64,000 nt of DNA from Typha latifolia. Lineage: Eukaryota > Streptophyta > Magnoliopsida > Poales > Typhaceae. The stretch is taken from contig CM034112.1 of the NCBI GenBank assembly GCA_019914945.1, forward strand, positions 1 to 64,000, in the 5' to 3' direction. Position numbers and translations under genes: made by a program. The notes below the pieces were generated by a model. That model saw only the letters and a program-made list of their open reading frames with translations, made no database searches and had not been told where the DNA came from. How positions within the stretch are numbered: position 1 is the stretch's first letter; the number at the start of each line of letters is the position of its first letter. Positions 9,615 through 23,571 of the stretch are shown piece by piece.

Positions 9615-12600
9615 CTATCCAGTTGCCATAATTCCCTTTGGAATAAATGATAACGATCGTAAATACTCCTCTGACAAATAAACGACGAAACGGTGCAACC
9701 CAATTGTTGCACCAGTTGCAAAAATTATAAATGAACTCCAGGACACTTTGAGCGTCAATATTGGATCCCTCCTTAGATCCTTCAGCACCTTGTAGAATAT
9801 AATTTTCAGCCGACGGTCTGTCATGACAGCCTGCAACACAGGCAGAGATGGCGTCTCCAGTTCTCTCACTTGCTTTCCTTTGGCCACAACAAAGTGATGT
9901 TCATATTGGTTGACTGCTTTGTTTCCTGCAACAGCTTTAGCCATCCACTGGTAGATAAAATCAGCAATAGCCCCACTCACAAGTTGGTGGACAATAACAG
10001 CATCTTTGGACACCAAGGCTCGAGCTAAGGACATCCCATCCTGCTCAATGCATTGAGCACCAGGTTAGCTAAAGCACTCTTCATTGAAATAATTAGCATA
10101 CATATTCATCGTAAGGTTCAAACGTGCATATCCATGAATAAGCACCAGCTAACTTGGACAGCATTTGAATGTCATACACAGCAAATTCAACATTTTATGA
10201 TTATATATCAGGAACTTCCATAAGCAAACTTTAAATCAACTAACTCCCCCTGTTTCTTTTGTTTTCATATAATTCAACCGCTATTTCAGAATTGGTGCAG
10301 TTTTTACTTAATTACCAGATGGTCTTCTTAACTTGAGTTGTTCAATTACAGTATGAGAAGCGGATATCTACCATTAATGTCAGAGGGTGAATATAATGTC
10401 TCAAGTGTTTGGTTTTAGCATGTTGAAGTCCTGCAGTCAAATATAAGTATATAACCTCATGATGCTCGTCAGATGAGCTCAGTGCATTTAAGCAAACAAA
10501 AGGATTCTCCTAGTACTATAGGACTACGAAATATTTCATCAAGAAGTTTTATATTTGTAGGAAATGGTAGAAGTCACTAAGCACAATATTTGGGAAGAGT
10601 TTTTTAAAAGTGATATCTTTCATGATTTCAGAAAAATACTAAGAAGTCAGTTTATATTCAAAAGAGCAGGCATCAAACACGGTTTGGACTTTGGGTGGTT
10701 GTCTTTCATTACTCACCTATTTTCAAAGCCTTATCCCTCATAGTTCCTCCATGCATTTTAGGTTTTTGTTAAAAAGAAGCTCATGTTTTTCAGAATGTTG
10801 ACACACAATTGTTCTGGCATAGAGACATGGAGGCCTAAGAATCTTAGACTGACCAAGTATTAAATAACATGAAGTATATCTACCACCTCACCACAACATG
10901 TCGAGAAAACTAATCATAATGGCTGCAATCAGAATAGATACAGCAGATCTTAACAGCTTGCAGACATCTCACTGTAATGACTACAGAATATGATTTCATG
11001 CACAGGTTAGAGAATACCGCAGTCATTAGAAGTCTTCTTAGCACCACACCGTTTTTTGCTAGTAAAAGCTTCAATATTAGGTTTGCAATTTCATATACCC
11101 CTGCCTTTCCATCTTGGACATTCCCAATGGGGTTTGATTCTAGCTCATTGACCACATTCACTCCTTTTCTGTTTTTCAATGAATGAGTAATACAATGTCA
11201 GACTTGATTACTCAGGGAGGAGAGCTAAACAAAAAAAAAAATACATGTAAGGAGAGATAAATATTAGCTAGAAAAAAGAGTCTTGTAGATTTATCCTAAG
11301 AAGTGCATACAAGATTTATGGCAGTAATTAATTGATCCTGAATATTTCAAGCAGAAAATTATTTTCCAAATTACAAGAACAAGGAAATAATAGTCATCTA
11401 AGAAGTTAAGGAAAAATAATCATAAGTGTATTATTTTAGCTTGTTGACGTGCTTTCTAGAAGAGCAGAGAAGTGCCAGCTATACATGTGTGCGCTTTGTA
11501 GGCTAAGCAAAACCTGACTGTGTCGTGAAACACAGATCACCAGCTTATAGAAAATTTAAGTTAAGGTTTGTTTGCTCCAGTTGCCTGTAAGATGTTTTAC
11601 CTACAAGTGATGTGTTAGCACAGCTCAAAGATGAAATAGCAAGCCCATTAATCAGAGTTTTCCGTTCCATTTTATTAGAACCCTCATATCTGGAGGGTGT
11701 TGTTCAAGAGTTCCACAAGAATATTGCTTCACCAAAAAGGGAAATTTTCTTTTTGTTTATTCAGATCTAACAACAGGTCCCCTCCCATTTAAAACTCACA
11801 AACTACTCTAGAGAAAAGGCTGACGTCAGACTGAGATGGATGCATAGTCATATCTTGAAAAAAGAATTTAGTAGATCACTCATGATTCTCGGTTCACATA
11901 TAAATGGAATTTGACCTGAACTGAGAATCATGGAATTAGACCTGCTAAATATGGAGGACTTCAAACTCATAGAACACCCTGTAACTGATATTATCAAGAA
12001 TGCTAACAATTCCTAATTAATTCTTCAACTACTTTTGACGAGAGATTTGATGAGATATTGTAAGAGATACTAATAATGTTGCGTGGCTTCTAATTTAGAT
12101 AGCTAGCATACAGTAGAAGAATGTAGTAATCATGAAAGATAAGGTTGATGTTTATCTAGGTTTATTATTTCCAATTAGTTGATACAACAAAAAGACAGCA
12201 TGTACTCACCAAGAAAAAAAATCTACAGTAGAACAAAAATGCCACTGCTCACCTCATTGAACCTACTTTAAGAAAGAGCATAATCTTCTGCCACTGAAGT
12301 TCCTTCCTTTTGTTGAAGATAACCTGCATGAGTAATAAAAGTAGAAGAATGCTAACCCACTAATTTGTGACAAGAAAATTACTATTACAATCTTTCCCGA
12401 AAATTAATTCTCTCTCCAAAGATATTCACGAGAACTGAGAAAACTTTATATAACTGAACCTCGGTCAATGTCAATTTCTTCCACAAGGCATTCTTTCCTG
12501 GAATCGTATTTTATAGCTAGTTTGCCATTTGATAAAAAGCTTGCAACATGAGTATAGCCAGTGGTTCTTCATTTAAATATACAATACTCATTGTCATTGT

Positions 12601-15600
12601 CATGAAGTGTACTCCCATCAATTTTGTATAAAGTTCAAAGTTGAAAAGGTTTGACTATATAATTAGACCAAATCATACGATAATACTACCTGCCATCAAT
12701 GGTTCTGAATAAGTGTTCCAAAATATGAGTCAGGGAAAGCAGGAAGGACAGTAAGCCTAATCGGCAGGTAGGAAGACATAATAAAATAGTAGGCAGGTTA
12801 AGCACATGCAACCACAGAACAACTCCACAAACTTGCTAGATTTGTTGATGAATATTCAACTCATAATATATTAAATAGGAAAATGCTATTTCTATAAGGA
12901 GCACATGTCAAATCTATACACTGCAAAAGTTAAGATGTACAAATATTTCTCTGCTGTATAGAGATTCATAGAAGACAATTTCTAGACGATATGCCAAAAC
13001 AGTTAGGCCATTGTGAATATATAATAATCGATAGAGAATCCCTGTGAGGTGTGATATTTAATTCATCACAAAGAGACAAGAATATGTGAAAGTTTAAAAG
13101 ATAATATAGAGCATTGGTTATCTATAAATCATTTGAATGTTGCTCAGTAAAGTTAATGAATGATAAGAGAAATAAAGAAATACCGAGTAAAGGATTTTCC
13201 TCGTAGCAGTTGAATTATCATAAAGCAGTTTCTGAACAACATAAGGATATGCAGCTTGAAATGTCTTAAAATTTTGATCTACTGCCACTGCCAAGCCTGG
13301 TAATGACCATAATTAAAAGTGCAGTCAAATTAAATAACATCCTGAAAGAAAAGTAAATGGCAGAATTTGTAATATGCATGATATATGCTGTTTCAATTAT
13401 TCTACCATAAATTTTACATACTGAAAAGAGGAACTTCAACTATGTGAGCTGACCTTCCAAGGAAGCTAGAGATCGCAGGAGCAATGTGTAATATGGTGGC
13501 ATACGGAATTGGTAATTAAGTGCTATGGACCAGATAGTGGCAAGAACCTGCAAAAAGTTTGTCGCAGTCAACCAGAAGAGCAAAAGAAAATTTCTTTATT
13601 CTATTTTATATAACCAGAAAAGTAAAGATCGCTACACTACAAGCAATCAAAGCAGAATGATACAGATTTACAAAGTTATAGTATCTCCTATTTGTTAACG
13701 ACCAAATAGTAATAGGCTAATAGCTTAATGCTTATGTAACCTAATTCTGAAGAAATAGAAAAGATTGCCAGTTGCAGCTGAGGACAGAAATCACGACAAC
13801 ATGTGAGCAGAAAGAAAAGGAGTAAATCTGAAGGAAATTGTAAGCATATGTAAACCATCTGAATAAGAACAAATATAAATTTTTCAATAGAGATTTTAAG
13901 AATAAGAAAACAATTATATTAAAATTTACGCTAAAGTATACGCATATGTAAACCAACTGAATAAGAACAAATATAAATTTTTCAATAAAGATTTTAAGAA
14001 TAAGAAAACATTATATTAAAATTTAAGGCTCAATTGTACCAAATTATGTTAATATATTCAGTTTGAACTGGAAGGAGATAACCTTAGAATCTAAAATACA
14101 TGTCCATCTGAAGCCATGCCAAAGAATACCAAGGAACTGAAAACAATATTTACAACCAAGTCTTAATAGAAAGGCACATTAGGACATGAGGAGAAGAGGA
14201 GGGGGGGTAGGGGTTGTGCCATAGACACCTAGAGGCAATACAATAGCAGACTCTCACTAAAGTGAGAGCATAATATGGTGAAAAGGAGCCTCATGGCATA
14301 GGAACCATGCTGGCACCTAGCTAGCACAACAATCCCTCTGTCATCACATAATCTTGACTACTTTATCACTACACAAACATGCTTCCTTTTCAAGAAAGTC
14401 AGAAACTGGAATGATATGAAAAAAGTTGCACAAAAGTAATAGACAAGGGCAACACACAAAAGAACCTGCACAATAAAATACCCCAAGAAAATAGCAAGGC
14501 GACAAAGTCCCTTACTTTGAGCACCAAGATGTCTAACCTTACTAAACTTAATGTCTGGAACTCCGTCCTTGAAGGTTACCTCACCCAAAGCGCCTTCCAA
14601 ATCCTAAGATGTTTCAGAAGCAAAGAAAGCATAATGGCATTCAGCTGCAGAGCTTAAAAAAACTGTTGTAATTAAATGTGAAACTAGTTTAGAATTGCAA
14701 AGTATTTAGTTAAAAAGAAGAAATATAAAATATTTCATTCTACTTAGACCCTCTGAATTATCACAGTTTTTCACATACAGCTGCTAAATATTTTGTTAAT
14801 CAACATAGATTCCCTAAACTAAGAATTAGGAACAAAGAAAAAATAATGGCATTCAGCTCCAGAGCTTACAAAAACTGTTGTAATTAAATGTGAAACTAGA
14901 ATTTTAGAACTGTAAAGTATTTAGTCAAAAAGAAGAAATGTAAAGTATTTAATTCCACTTAGATACTTCTTTTTTCTTAACTCAAAGAGTCTATGTGAAT
15001 AAAAAAAAATTCGGGTTGTATATAAAAAATTGTGATAGTCCAGTAAGTCTAAATGAAATATCCTAAAATATAATAGAAAATGTATTTGCATTATGCCTCA
15101 TAGTGTGAAGTTAGGAAGCAAGATTCATTTGCTTCTTCAAGGTTGGCATTTCTAAACAAGAAATGAATTGCCAAAGATTCAAGCATGGCCCCACACAAAA
15201 TGAGAAACTATCGACCCAAATGGAATGGCTCGGATCATAATAGTATAGCGTTGGTAAGATGGATTAGCAAAGATGGACTTCCTGTAAAAGAGGCTTCAAG
15301 ATACTACCACAAATCGGTGCTGATAGGAGCAGATATGGTAGGCATCCATTACAATAGGGCAGTCATGCTTCATTACTTTCTTTATGGGGCCTACTCTCTT
15401 CCCTCTTTCATCAAAATTTCGACATTGTAAAGTCTGCCATTTATGTTACTTTCCTCTTCTCTCAAACTTTAAACCTTACATCTTTATTACACTTGCAAGA
15501 ACATACTTCCAGAAAATGCAAAATGGAAGTCTTTCAAGAAACTCATATTGGAAAATACAAAGTAAGAGAAAAGATATATTTACATATAGCATATTACCAT

Positions 15601-18600
15601 AGTCACACGACGGAGATTAGTCCCTGGCCGTACAACATCCATCTGAGTCAAATCATAAACAAGTGCCCCCCAATCTCCATTTACTATATGCACTATGCTT
15701 GCAAGCATAGCAAGCTGATGTTTCTTCTCCATCCGGCAAAGCAAACCAAAGTCGAGAAACCTAAAATGTTAGTGAAAATAATGACAATGAGTATTTCCAA
15801 TTGAAGAGAAGAACAAATTAAATAAATACTAGGTCACTAGTGAAGGAGCTACAAAAGAATATCATTGTTTTGTTTGCTTAGTTGGAACTATAATGTCACT
15901 GTGCCATACCCAATACGCCCTTCAGATATGTATCGCAAGTTCCCAGAATGTGGATCCGCATGCAACAACCCTGTCTCGAGAAGTTGAATTAACGATGCTT
16001 CCACCCCTTTATTGACCTTGAATCATAGAATAACAACAAGAAAAGCAAGAATAAGGACAACTGTCTTGAAGCCCTAGACTGGCTTTGTTGAAGATGAATA
16101 TCGAACAAAACTTGACATTCATTTTACCTATATAATCAACTGTGCAGTCAGAATAGAAAGTAAACATTATGTCCAATTCCAATGCAAAGAGAGTGAACTC
16201 AACATGACATGGCATGCACAGAAGAAAACATATATTAACACCGAACAGACTCATATTTGGGCAACAAATCAACCAACAAAATTAAAGGATTGATGATTGC
16301 AGAAACAGTTTTATGAACATAAGTTCTTCGACAAAGAAGATATAATGAGAACTAAAAAAAATTACTTTATTCTATACCAGATCAAGAAGGGACGCTTTTG
16401 CCTCCAACATTTTCCTGTCAGAATACTGATAATTCTCATGACCAGAACCTTTGGATAACAAAAGCAAGTCATTTGGGTTTTCACCTACCACCCACTCCAT
16501 AGTCAATATTCTCTTTCTAGTAAATTGTCTAAACACCTTCGGAACCAATATAAATGAGTACCGGGAATGAGCTTCCTGTTGACCATAGAATCATGAGAAA
16601 GAAGATACCAATAGTAGAAGAATTGTTAAATTACAGATAACATATGTGGACGAAAGGAAAGTAACTTTGGGCCTTTTAAGTACCAAAAATTCAGAGGCAT
16701 TTGCAGCTTCTATTGTATAGTCCAACTCACCGACAAAACCTTTACCTAGCTCATCAGCATAGAGGGCGAGATCACTTTTTCTCTTTGCTACCTTCCTCAA
16801 AAATGTGAGCTGCAAAAAGAAATGGGACAACAATAGTAGTTTCTAATGCAAATAGCAGTCCTCTGGCATTTCTTAACAGAAACTTGAACCAGAAGATACA
16901 TTCCAGATACTCCAGGGAGATATGTCTCTCACTGCAGTGATTAAAAAGAGTAAGCTCATGCAGAAATTTAGTCATGTACGAAGATATAACTCAAAGGAGG
17001 AGATTCATCAGCATGACAATGTTGAAATCAGAAGTATACTAATCAGTAAACTAGGGAACTTCCTAAATGAGAATACTTAAAAAAAAATTGTTGAGAGAGT
17101 TTAACATACCAATCATTTGATAAATCAGATTCAAGGTATTTCTTAAGTTTGACATAAGTCAGCAGGCTTTCATGCCTAGCAGCATGGCACATGCCATGCC
17201 AGCAATTGGCCAGCTTTGGTTGTGCCACACCATATGATTCCTTCATAAAGCAAGTAAAAGCTCACAAAGTCACAACATCAAAAGAGAATCTTTACTTATT
17301 GAATTAACTCGTGATTTTAAACCCTCAAGTTCATAAAAAAAGTATATAATTACTGGCTTAAGTTGTCAATTAATAACCTGAAGCTAGATATACTGAAATA
17401 GTAAAATGCCAACAATTCACTTAGTCATTTTGATGACATGAGTTAAACACAGGACAAAATGGTAAAGTGTGATTCAGGACAAGAAATCTGCTCAAGAGAA
17501 GCATAAAGTGACAAATTACCATTCATAAAAAGCTCATCCTGACAAATCAACAATATAAAATTAGTGGAAACTTAAACTGTTTTCTTAATACATACCCCAA
17601 GACGTAGAATATAGATATCCCGCACAACAGAATGAAGCAAGTTTGGACGCTGGACTTTAATTGCCACGACAGTGCCATCCAAAGTACATCCTCGATAAAC
17701 CTAAGCATCAAGTACAAAGTAGCTTTAAAAGAAAAGGTAATACTAACAAAGAACCCCACACATTCTTTATGTCATCTTAGTATCCTGTTAACTGCTATAC
17801 ATTTATAAACAATTATACAACAATCTGCTTTCTTATGCTGAAGATCAAACATTGAGCCTTAGGCCACTACCAAGCAGCAATGGAGGAAAATAAAACTTGA
17901 GAGATGAGCCCTACTTCAGTAAACATGAAAATTATAAGAAAAGTAGTACCTTATAGACATGTAGCACTCAAGAGATTACAACAATTATCAAAAGTGAGCC
18001 AGATTGTCGTTAATGGCACCTGCTGAAAGTTGCCTGATAGAGTTAACATAACCTAGCCCAAGAAAAAGTTCTACGGGTAAAGGTCCCCCAAAAAAGATTT
18101 GCAGCTGATGTAGCATTCAGTCGGAAGTTCAATCACCAAGAAGGGGCCATATGAAAGTATTAGATATTTAAGTGATGGAAGCAGCAACTAAGAAGATACC
18201 TATATTTGATTAAATCATGGCAAGAAACAAGAAAAGCAGATTAGTTACATACATGTACAAGAGGTCTTGCAACTTATGCTAAACAACCTGAAAAGCCAAA
18301 AAACTTCTTTGTTACTTCAAGCCTCACGATTACTCAAAGCATTTAGACGTCAATACCACAATATCTACAATCACTGGTATATCAAAAGAAAATTTTTTAA
18401 GCAACTTTAGCAAGCATTCAATGTTCAACATGTCTACTAGCAAAGTATAAAGCATAAACATTTTAACCACCTGGCCAAATGAAGCAGCAGCCACAGGCTC
18501 ATCAGATATGTAGCTAAAAATGTTATCTAAAGGACATTCTAGTTCTTCCTCAATAATCTTCATCGCAATGGCCCTTGGAAAAGGAGGAACTTTGTCGTGC

Positions 18601-21123
18601 AATTCAGATAGTGCCTGAAGTAGAAGAATGGAAACAAAGCGTAAGTAAAAATGAGCCCCAGTTAGCTTTCTACATTAACATCATCCAGAAAAAAAATTCT
18701 ACGAGGTGGAATAGTTGCAAAATGATGCAACAGAAAATGATAAAAAAAAAACATTAAAAGTGAGAGCAACAGTTGCAAAATCCTAGGTTTTTTGTCATCT
18801 TACCTCACAAATCTCTGAACCTATTATATCAGGCCGTGTAGAGAGGGACTGACCAACTGCACACAGAACCACACATCACATATCACTGATAATTTGAGTA
18901 ATTGGTGACAACAAGGAAAAGCAAGGTTTGGTAGCAAATGACTGATAAGTTGAAACAGGGCAGCAACCTTTTCTTTCAAAAAAGAAAATCAAACAATAAG
19001 TGTTGATTTTGCATGTAGAAACTAGCATTCAAATTTAAATTGCCACATCAACATCCATTAGTTTACTAACCTTTGATAAATGTTGGGCCTAGATTCAGCA
19101 ATGTTTCTTTAAGAAGTCGTCCAACATAGTATCTTGAACTGTCAGAGCTTCCATTCCTGTTTGCGCCATGCCTCCTCAACTTAAGACTTCTAGATGCTTG
19201 CAATTTTATGGCTGCAGAGACAAATTGTAATGACACCTGCAGATGCACAATGTTAACAAATGCAGCTTTTACTGCTATAGAGAAATTAATTAGTATCAAA
19301 TGACTGCGCATCCTTCTGCTGCAGTGATGCTCATACAAATAGCATAAAAAATTAAAAATACACAATAATATAAATTATGTGACCCAAATAATCTTGTGTA
19401 TATGATACATTAATGGTATCTAATTCCTGCACCATGTGATAGGATTAGAATTAATATATAGAACCAAAAGTTTTCCCCTCGAATTGTAATTGGATGCCCA
19501 CATGAGTTTTCCCACTGAAGGAAAGGAAAACTAGAAGGATCCATGTAAAAGTTAAGAACAGATAAATACAATCAATAAGCATCACCATCTATGAATCACA
19601 ACAAAACTACACAAATGGAACTAAAGACCTCTAAACATTGGGTCAAAACTAAAGCGGCTAACTAACCCAATGAAGACGCATCACCTGGTAAAAGAAAACA
19701 TCAGTTCAAAACTTCACATACCTCGATAATGCGTAATGCCAAGACATGAGGGCGATAACTGAAATAGTCAGCAACTTTTTGTGGATCATATTGCTCAGGT
19801 AGAGGAGTAAACCAGTTCTTATAAGATTGCAGAAAATAACCAAAATACAACTTCAAAGCTTCTAGATCAGCGATCATCAAATCCATGCATGATAAACCTG
19901 ACAAATTATTTTCCCGTAAGAAGAATAAATCCAATTAAATAGAAAAAGAGAAAAAAAAAACATTTGCTTTGGTAATTCATTTTTGTGTGTTTTATGTCAA
20001 ACTTATGCAGGTAGACCAAACAAGCAAAATTAGTTCTAACTAAGTAGATAATAGATAAGATAGAACTCTCTACATAAGAGGTATGCCTAATGAGGAAACA
20101 ATTCAACTTAGCATGTTGCCTGATCGCGTTAGGAGTTTGTCAGCTGATTGGCTCATTTGTGCCTCAGATATGAAGACAACTTCCATTGAAGGTATTATCT
20201 TTCACTTGGAATTGTCTGTCTCTGCCCCTGCCTCGGAAAATTTATTATGTTACACAAGCATAATAGCAACTAATGGGGATAATCCTACAAACCAACTGGC
20301 CTTACTGTTTTGTATGGCAAATACATCTATTTCTTATGTTTGCCAGGAAATTACGACCAATTACTGCTCGTTCTCTATATCAATACATAAACTTTGCTCA
20401 TAGTCATCCAATGGGACCTTCTAATGTTGAGTTATCGTCCAGCAATCCATACAATTAGTATCGAGCTCCAATGATGGTAAATTACTTAAAATCACGATAT
20501 TGATAATGACATGGTGCCATAGTGACGTAGTAGTTGGTTATTTTTGTGGTGCACAAAATCTAAAGAACTTGGAGTAAATAAGTAAGTCTCCAAAGCATAT
20601 GCATACTCTCTCTAATCCCTTCCTACTTCATCCTTCCACTTCTTGGTATTTTGTACGCTTTTTGGGAATGGCAGAAGACATAGGGAGAGAAAGCATGTTC
20701 TTTCATCTCAAAGAAAGATACAAAAGGTAAGGTACCGAGATAAGTTATTTGATCTCGAACATCTTTTCCGATCCGTCAGTTTCGATAAATTAGATGCGAA
20801 AAGGGATTATTAGTGAAGTAAGAGTGATAGATGCCTGGGGGATATGAGATGCTAGGCCAGCGGGCGGGACGGCAAGGGTGGTGCCGAGCGCGAGGATCTT
20901 CGAGGTGTCGGAGCCAAAATAGATCCCCCAGTGCCCTCGAGAGCGGAGCTGTGGCGGCACGGAGGAAGTCCCGGTCGTGACGAACCACTTGGAGGACCTG
21001 CCCCATTGCCCCGAGATGCTTCTTCTTCACCTCCTCCATTCCTTTCTTCTTCGTGCTCGTGGTCTTCCCCACCGAACTCGAGCGAATGGCGGGGAGGACA
21101 GGCGGACCTAAGGCAACCGTCAT
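9615..21123 (-). CDS. ABC1K (UbiB/ADCK) atypical kinase, probably plastid-targeted, 16 exons
   Basis: Exons: 21123-20835, 19897-19722, 19236-19071, 18856-18804, 18614-18471, 17700-17596, 16809-16684, 16575-16378, 16016-15910, 15760-15598, 14603-14538, 13547-13454, 13296-13184, 12323-12263, 11163-11018, 10040-9615. They sum to 2433 nt, 810 aa, in one frame. ABC1K hallmarks in order: the KxGQ motif FIKVGQSLSTRPD (about 208), alanine-rich loop VAAASFGQV (about 268), VAIKVQRP lysine, ELDYTIEAAN, catalytic HADPHSGNL (Asp about 440) and FLDFG (about 456). Plant ABC1Ks act in plastids or mitochondria, many in plastoglobules regulating prenyl-lipid metabolism. The N terminus lacks an obvious transit peptide but the start is uncertain; more upstream in-frame sequence exists to 21420. 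The first intron appears to use a GC donor. Subfamily is not assigned. Confidence 0.88.
13844..14028. repeat. 98-bp direct tandem duplication in an ABC1K intron
   Basis: The segment starting GCATATGTAAACCA at 13844 repeats from 13942 with few differences over about 86 bases, including TTTTTCAATAGAGATTTTAAG versus the same with one change. It lies between exons 11 and 12. Confidence 0.9.
14625..14970. repeat. Direct repeats 212 bp apart in an ABC1K intron
   Basis: ATAATGGCATTCAGCT begins at 14631 and again at 14843. Similarity continues for about 120 bases (ACTGTTGTAATTAAATGTGA, AAAAAGAAGAAAT). It lies between exons 10 and 11. Confidence 0.85.
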
Positions 21124-23571
21124 GACGCCTACTGAAACTACGAATAGCCCTGCCCCAGTAATGCTCTCTAGGCGCAGCAGAAGAAAACGGAAAAAAATAC
21201 AGCCAACGAATGGATGGAGGGATGGATGGTTGTCTAAGCGACAGCAGCGCATAACCCAGTGAAAGCAGTAGTGACCGTTTAGTGGATAACAAAACTCCCA
21301 TGAATTTGCCGGGTGTAGCCCAACCAAGAACGAAAGCCCAACTTGGTTTCGGCCTGCATGTAGAATCTTATAAGTACAGTTAATCTGTTGTAATTTTTGT
21401 TTACCTATTACATCACACACGCTAAGTAGGCGTACACTTTTCGATAACTACATAACAAAGTGGTTATACAAAGTTAAAGAGTTTGGTGATCCCAACAATC
21501 TGTAAAAAAAAATTTAAAAATTTAAAAATCCAATCTCTTCCTACGTTAATTCCACATTCATCCTTCCATACCTCGAATGAGGAAATCTCACCTCCTCCTA
21601 TCATCCCTCTTTTATATATCCCCTATTTACAACGTTTCATTCATTCTGTAACAAAGAAGATGATTAGAGATAATAAGAGATACCGTTCTCTGGTTGAGAG
21701 GTGTTGGGTATGACTATAAACTTTATAAGTTAGGTTAACCGAGTCCCACTTTGTAATCCATTTATTGTGGTTAGGTTCGTCTCATAGTCGTGCCGCTGAA
21801 AATTTCTTCTCGGAAGCTAGCTAGGATATATGACAAGTTGGGCGTACATTATATATTCTCCATCGATCCAGCTGCAGCTGTTTAATGGAATGTGTAGTTG
21901 AACGCTGACAGATGCTGATGAGAAAGATTTTCACGTTCTTCTCATTTATAACGAAGGTAGGAAATTAAGTACTTGGAAGCAATCACATTTACATTAGTCG
22001 TCTTCCTTCACTGAACCACCACTGGCACATGGATCACAGTGCGTTAACTTTGTTAAGTTTTAAGACTTGGACTGGGACTCTCCACCAATCCACTTCACAA
22101 GATCATTAATTTTCTTTAACAAATTGTAGCTAACTATGAAGGAAGATTCAACCAAATCCATCCGTTTCCAACTCTAACACGACAAAGAAAATAAAGAGGC
22201 ATCGAGCACTTCAGTCTCCAGAAGGTGCTATATTGGACACCCATGCGCTCAACTGAATTGTAGTTCGATTCGACGCAGGCCTTAATTCCATATTCAACTG
22301 ATGGTGTTCCAGCAACCAACACAACTAGCACCTTTATTTCTGACTACTATAATCTATAAATCGTTCCGAGTAAAATCTCGAGGCAAACGTGAGTATTTTT
22401 CTTTCTAATCGGTTGATTTAAGTCTAATCGAATCTTATCACGTGAAACAACACTAAAAAAGAAAAACCTTCACCGTCTATTACAATCCAAATAATTTCTG
22501 AGGGGGCTAAAAGGTTATTTTAGGATACAAAGCCTAGCAAAACTAATTCTAAGATGATATATGCTGAGACAAAGAAACCAAATAAAAAAGAATACTTTCA
22601 AGCAAAATACCAGGGAATATTCTGCTCCCGGATGTTAAGGAATTGGTAATGGATGGTTATAACTATTAGCTGGTTGAAAATGAAAAATGAGGGGCGTATC
22701 TTTAGTGTACTCTATAAGCAGTCAGTAGATCGATCGCAGCAATCTGGATTTTCCTATCTTGTTCACACTCGAATTTACCCACAAAATGAAAAGTCGAATT
22801 TATCCTGGTCGACACTGCACAAGAAATCGAAAAGAGCGAAAATAAATAAATTAAACAGTTATCGGTGCAGAGGAACAGGTACTATAATTGGGGTGCCGAT
22901 TCGCAAACCATAAACTTCATCTCTCACTCTTCCCTATCCGTCTTCCCAAGCGCGAGGCTTCTTCTCCCGTCCACTTCCGAAGAGTTCGCCCTTCTCCTCC
23001 GATTCCTTCGTGGTAAGGATCTCGCGACATCTCTTGGGTTTCTCATCTCAGCTCAATTCAACTCACTCTTCCTCTTTTCCTGTTTCCGACGTTTCTCTCT
23101 GTGACACATTCGTTTTCGTGCAAAAATCTCCAGAAAATTTTGTGGTTTATTTTCCTGCTGGCTATTTTGAATATCCGTCGGCAGTGGAGTAGTTCGTAAA
23201 TTTGATGAGAGGGCGGCTCTTGAAATTCTAGTCAAGTCTTTTATTGGATTCTGAACTATTAAGAAATGTTCTCCTCCGAAACTTGTTGATCCGCCGGCTT
23301 TCTAAGAATATATATATATATATATATATACCTAACCCTTTTTAAAAAAACCCTGTTTCAAAAACGAATTTATGAGTCACTTTATCAGTTTATCTACTGT
23401 GCTATGTTCCTCCGATTTGTGGCTGTGGTAACTCCGACAGCTTTAAATTGGTCCTTGTGTCTTCCATAACTAAAGACCAGAGAGGGAGGGAGAGAGAGGA
23501 AGAGGACCAAGCTCTAATATAACTTTGGTTGTTGATCGTCTTTGTGTTGTAGAACCGGGAGAGGTGTTGAG
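21124..23571. other. Bidirectional intergenic region, ABC1K to HDS
   Basis: Divergent promoter region. The first 180 bases contain further sequence in frame with ABC1K exon 1, so the true start or 5' UTR lies here. From 21430 to 22900 the DNA is AT-rich with no credible gene. About 22915-23012 looks like the HDS 5' UTR (pyrimidine-rich CTTCTCC text), followed by a putative 5'-UTR intron. Confidence 0.5.
23013..23552 (+). other. Putative 5'-UTR intron of HDS
   Basis: A GTAAGG donor follows CTTCGTG at 23012. A pyrimidine-rich acceptor TTTGTGTTGTAG ends at 23552, 19 nt before the HDS start codon. The intron includes a (TA)11 run at 23309-23330. Leader introns are common in plant housekeeping genes; this one is inferred from splice signals only. 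Confidence 0.55.

Noticed and set aside
17043..17246. 67-codon minus-strand frame (ESYGVAQPKLANCW...) within the ABC1K gene as an extra exon
   Set aside because: Exon 6 (ending ILRLG) joins exon 7 (LTFLRKVAKRK) in phase and gives the expected family sequence; inserting this frame would break a conserved segment.
20083..20458. Plus-strand frames inside ABC1K intron 1 as a nested gene
   Set aside because: No domain, ordinary AT-rich intron composition, overlapping frames of similar length.
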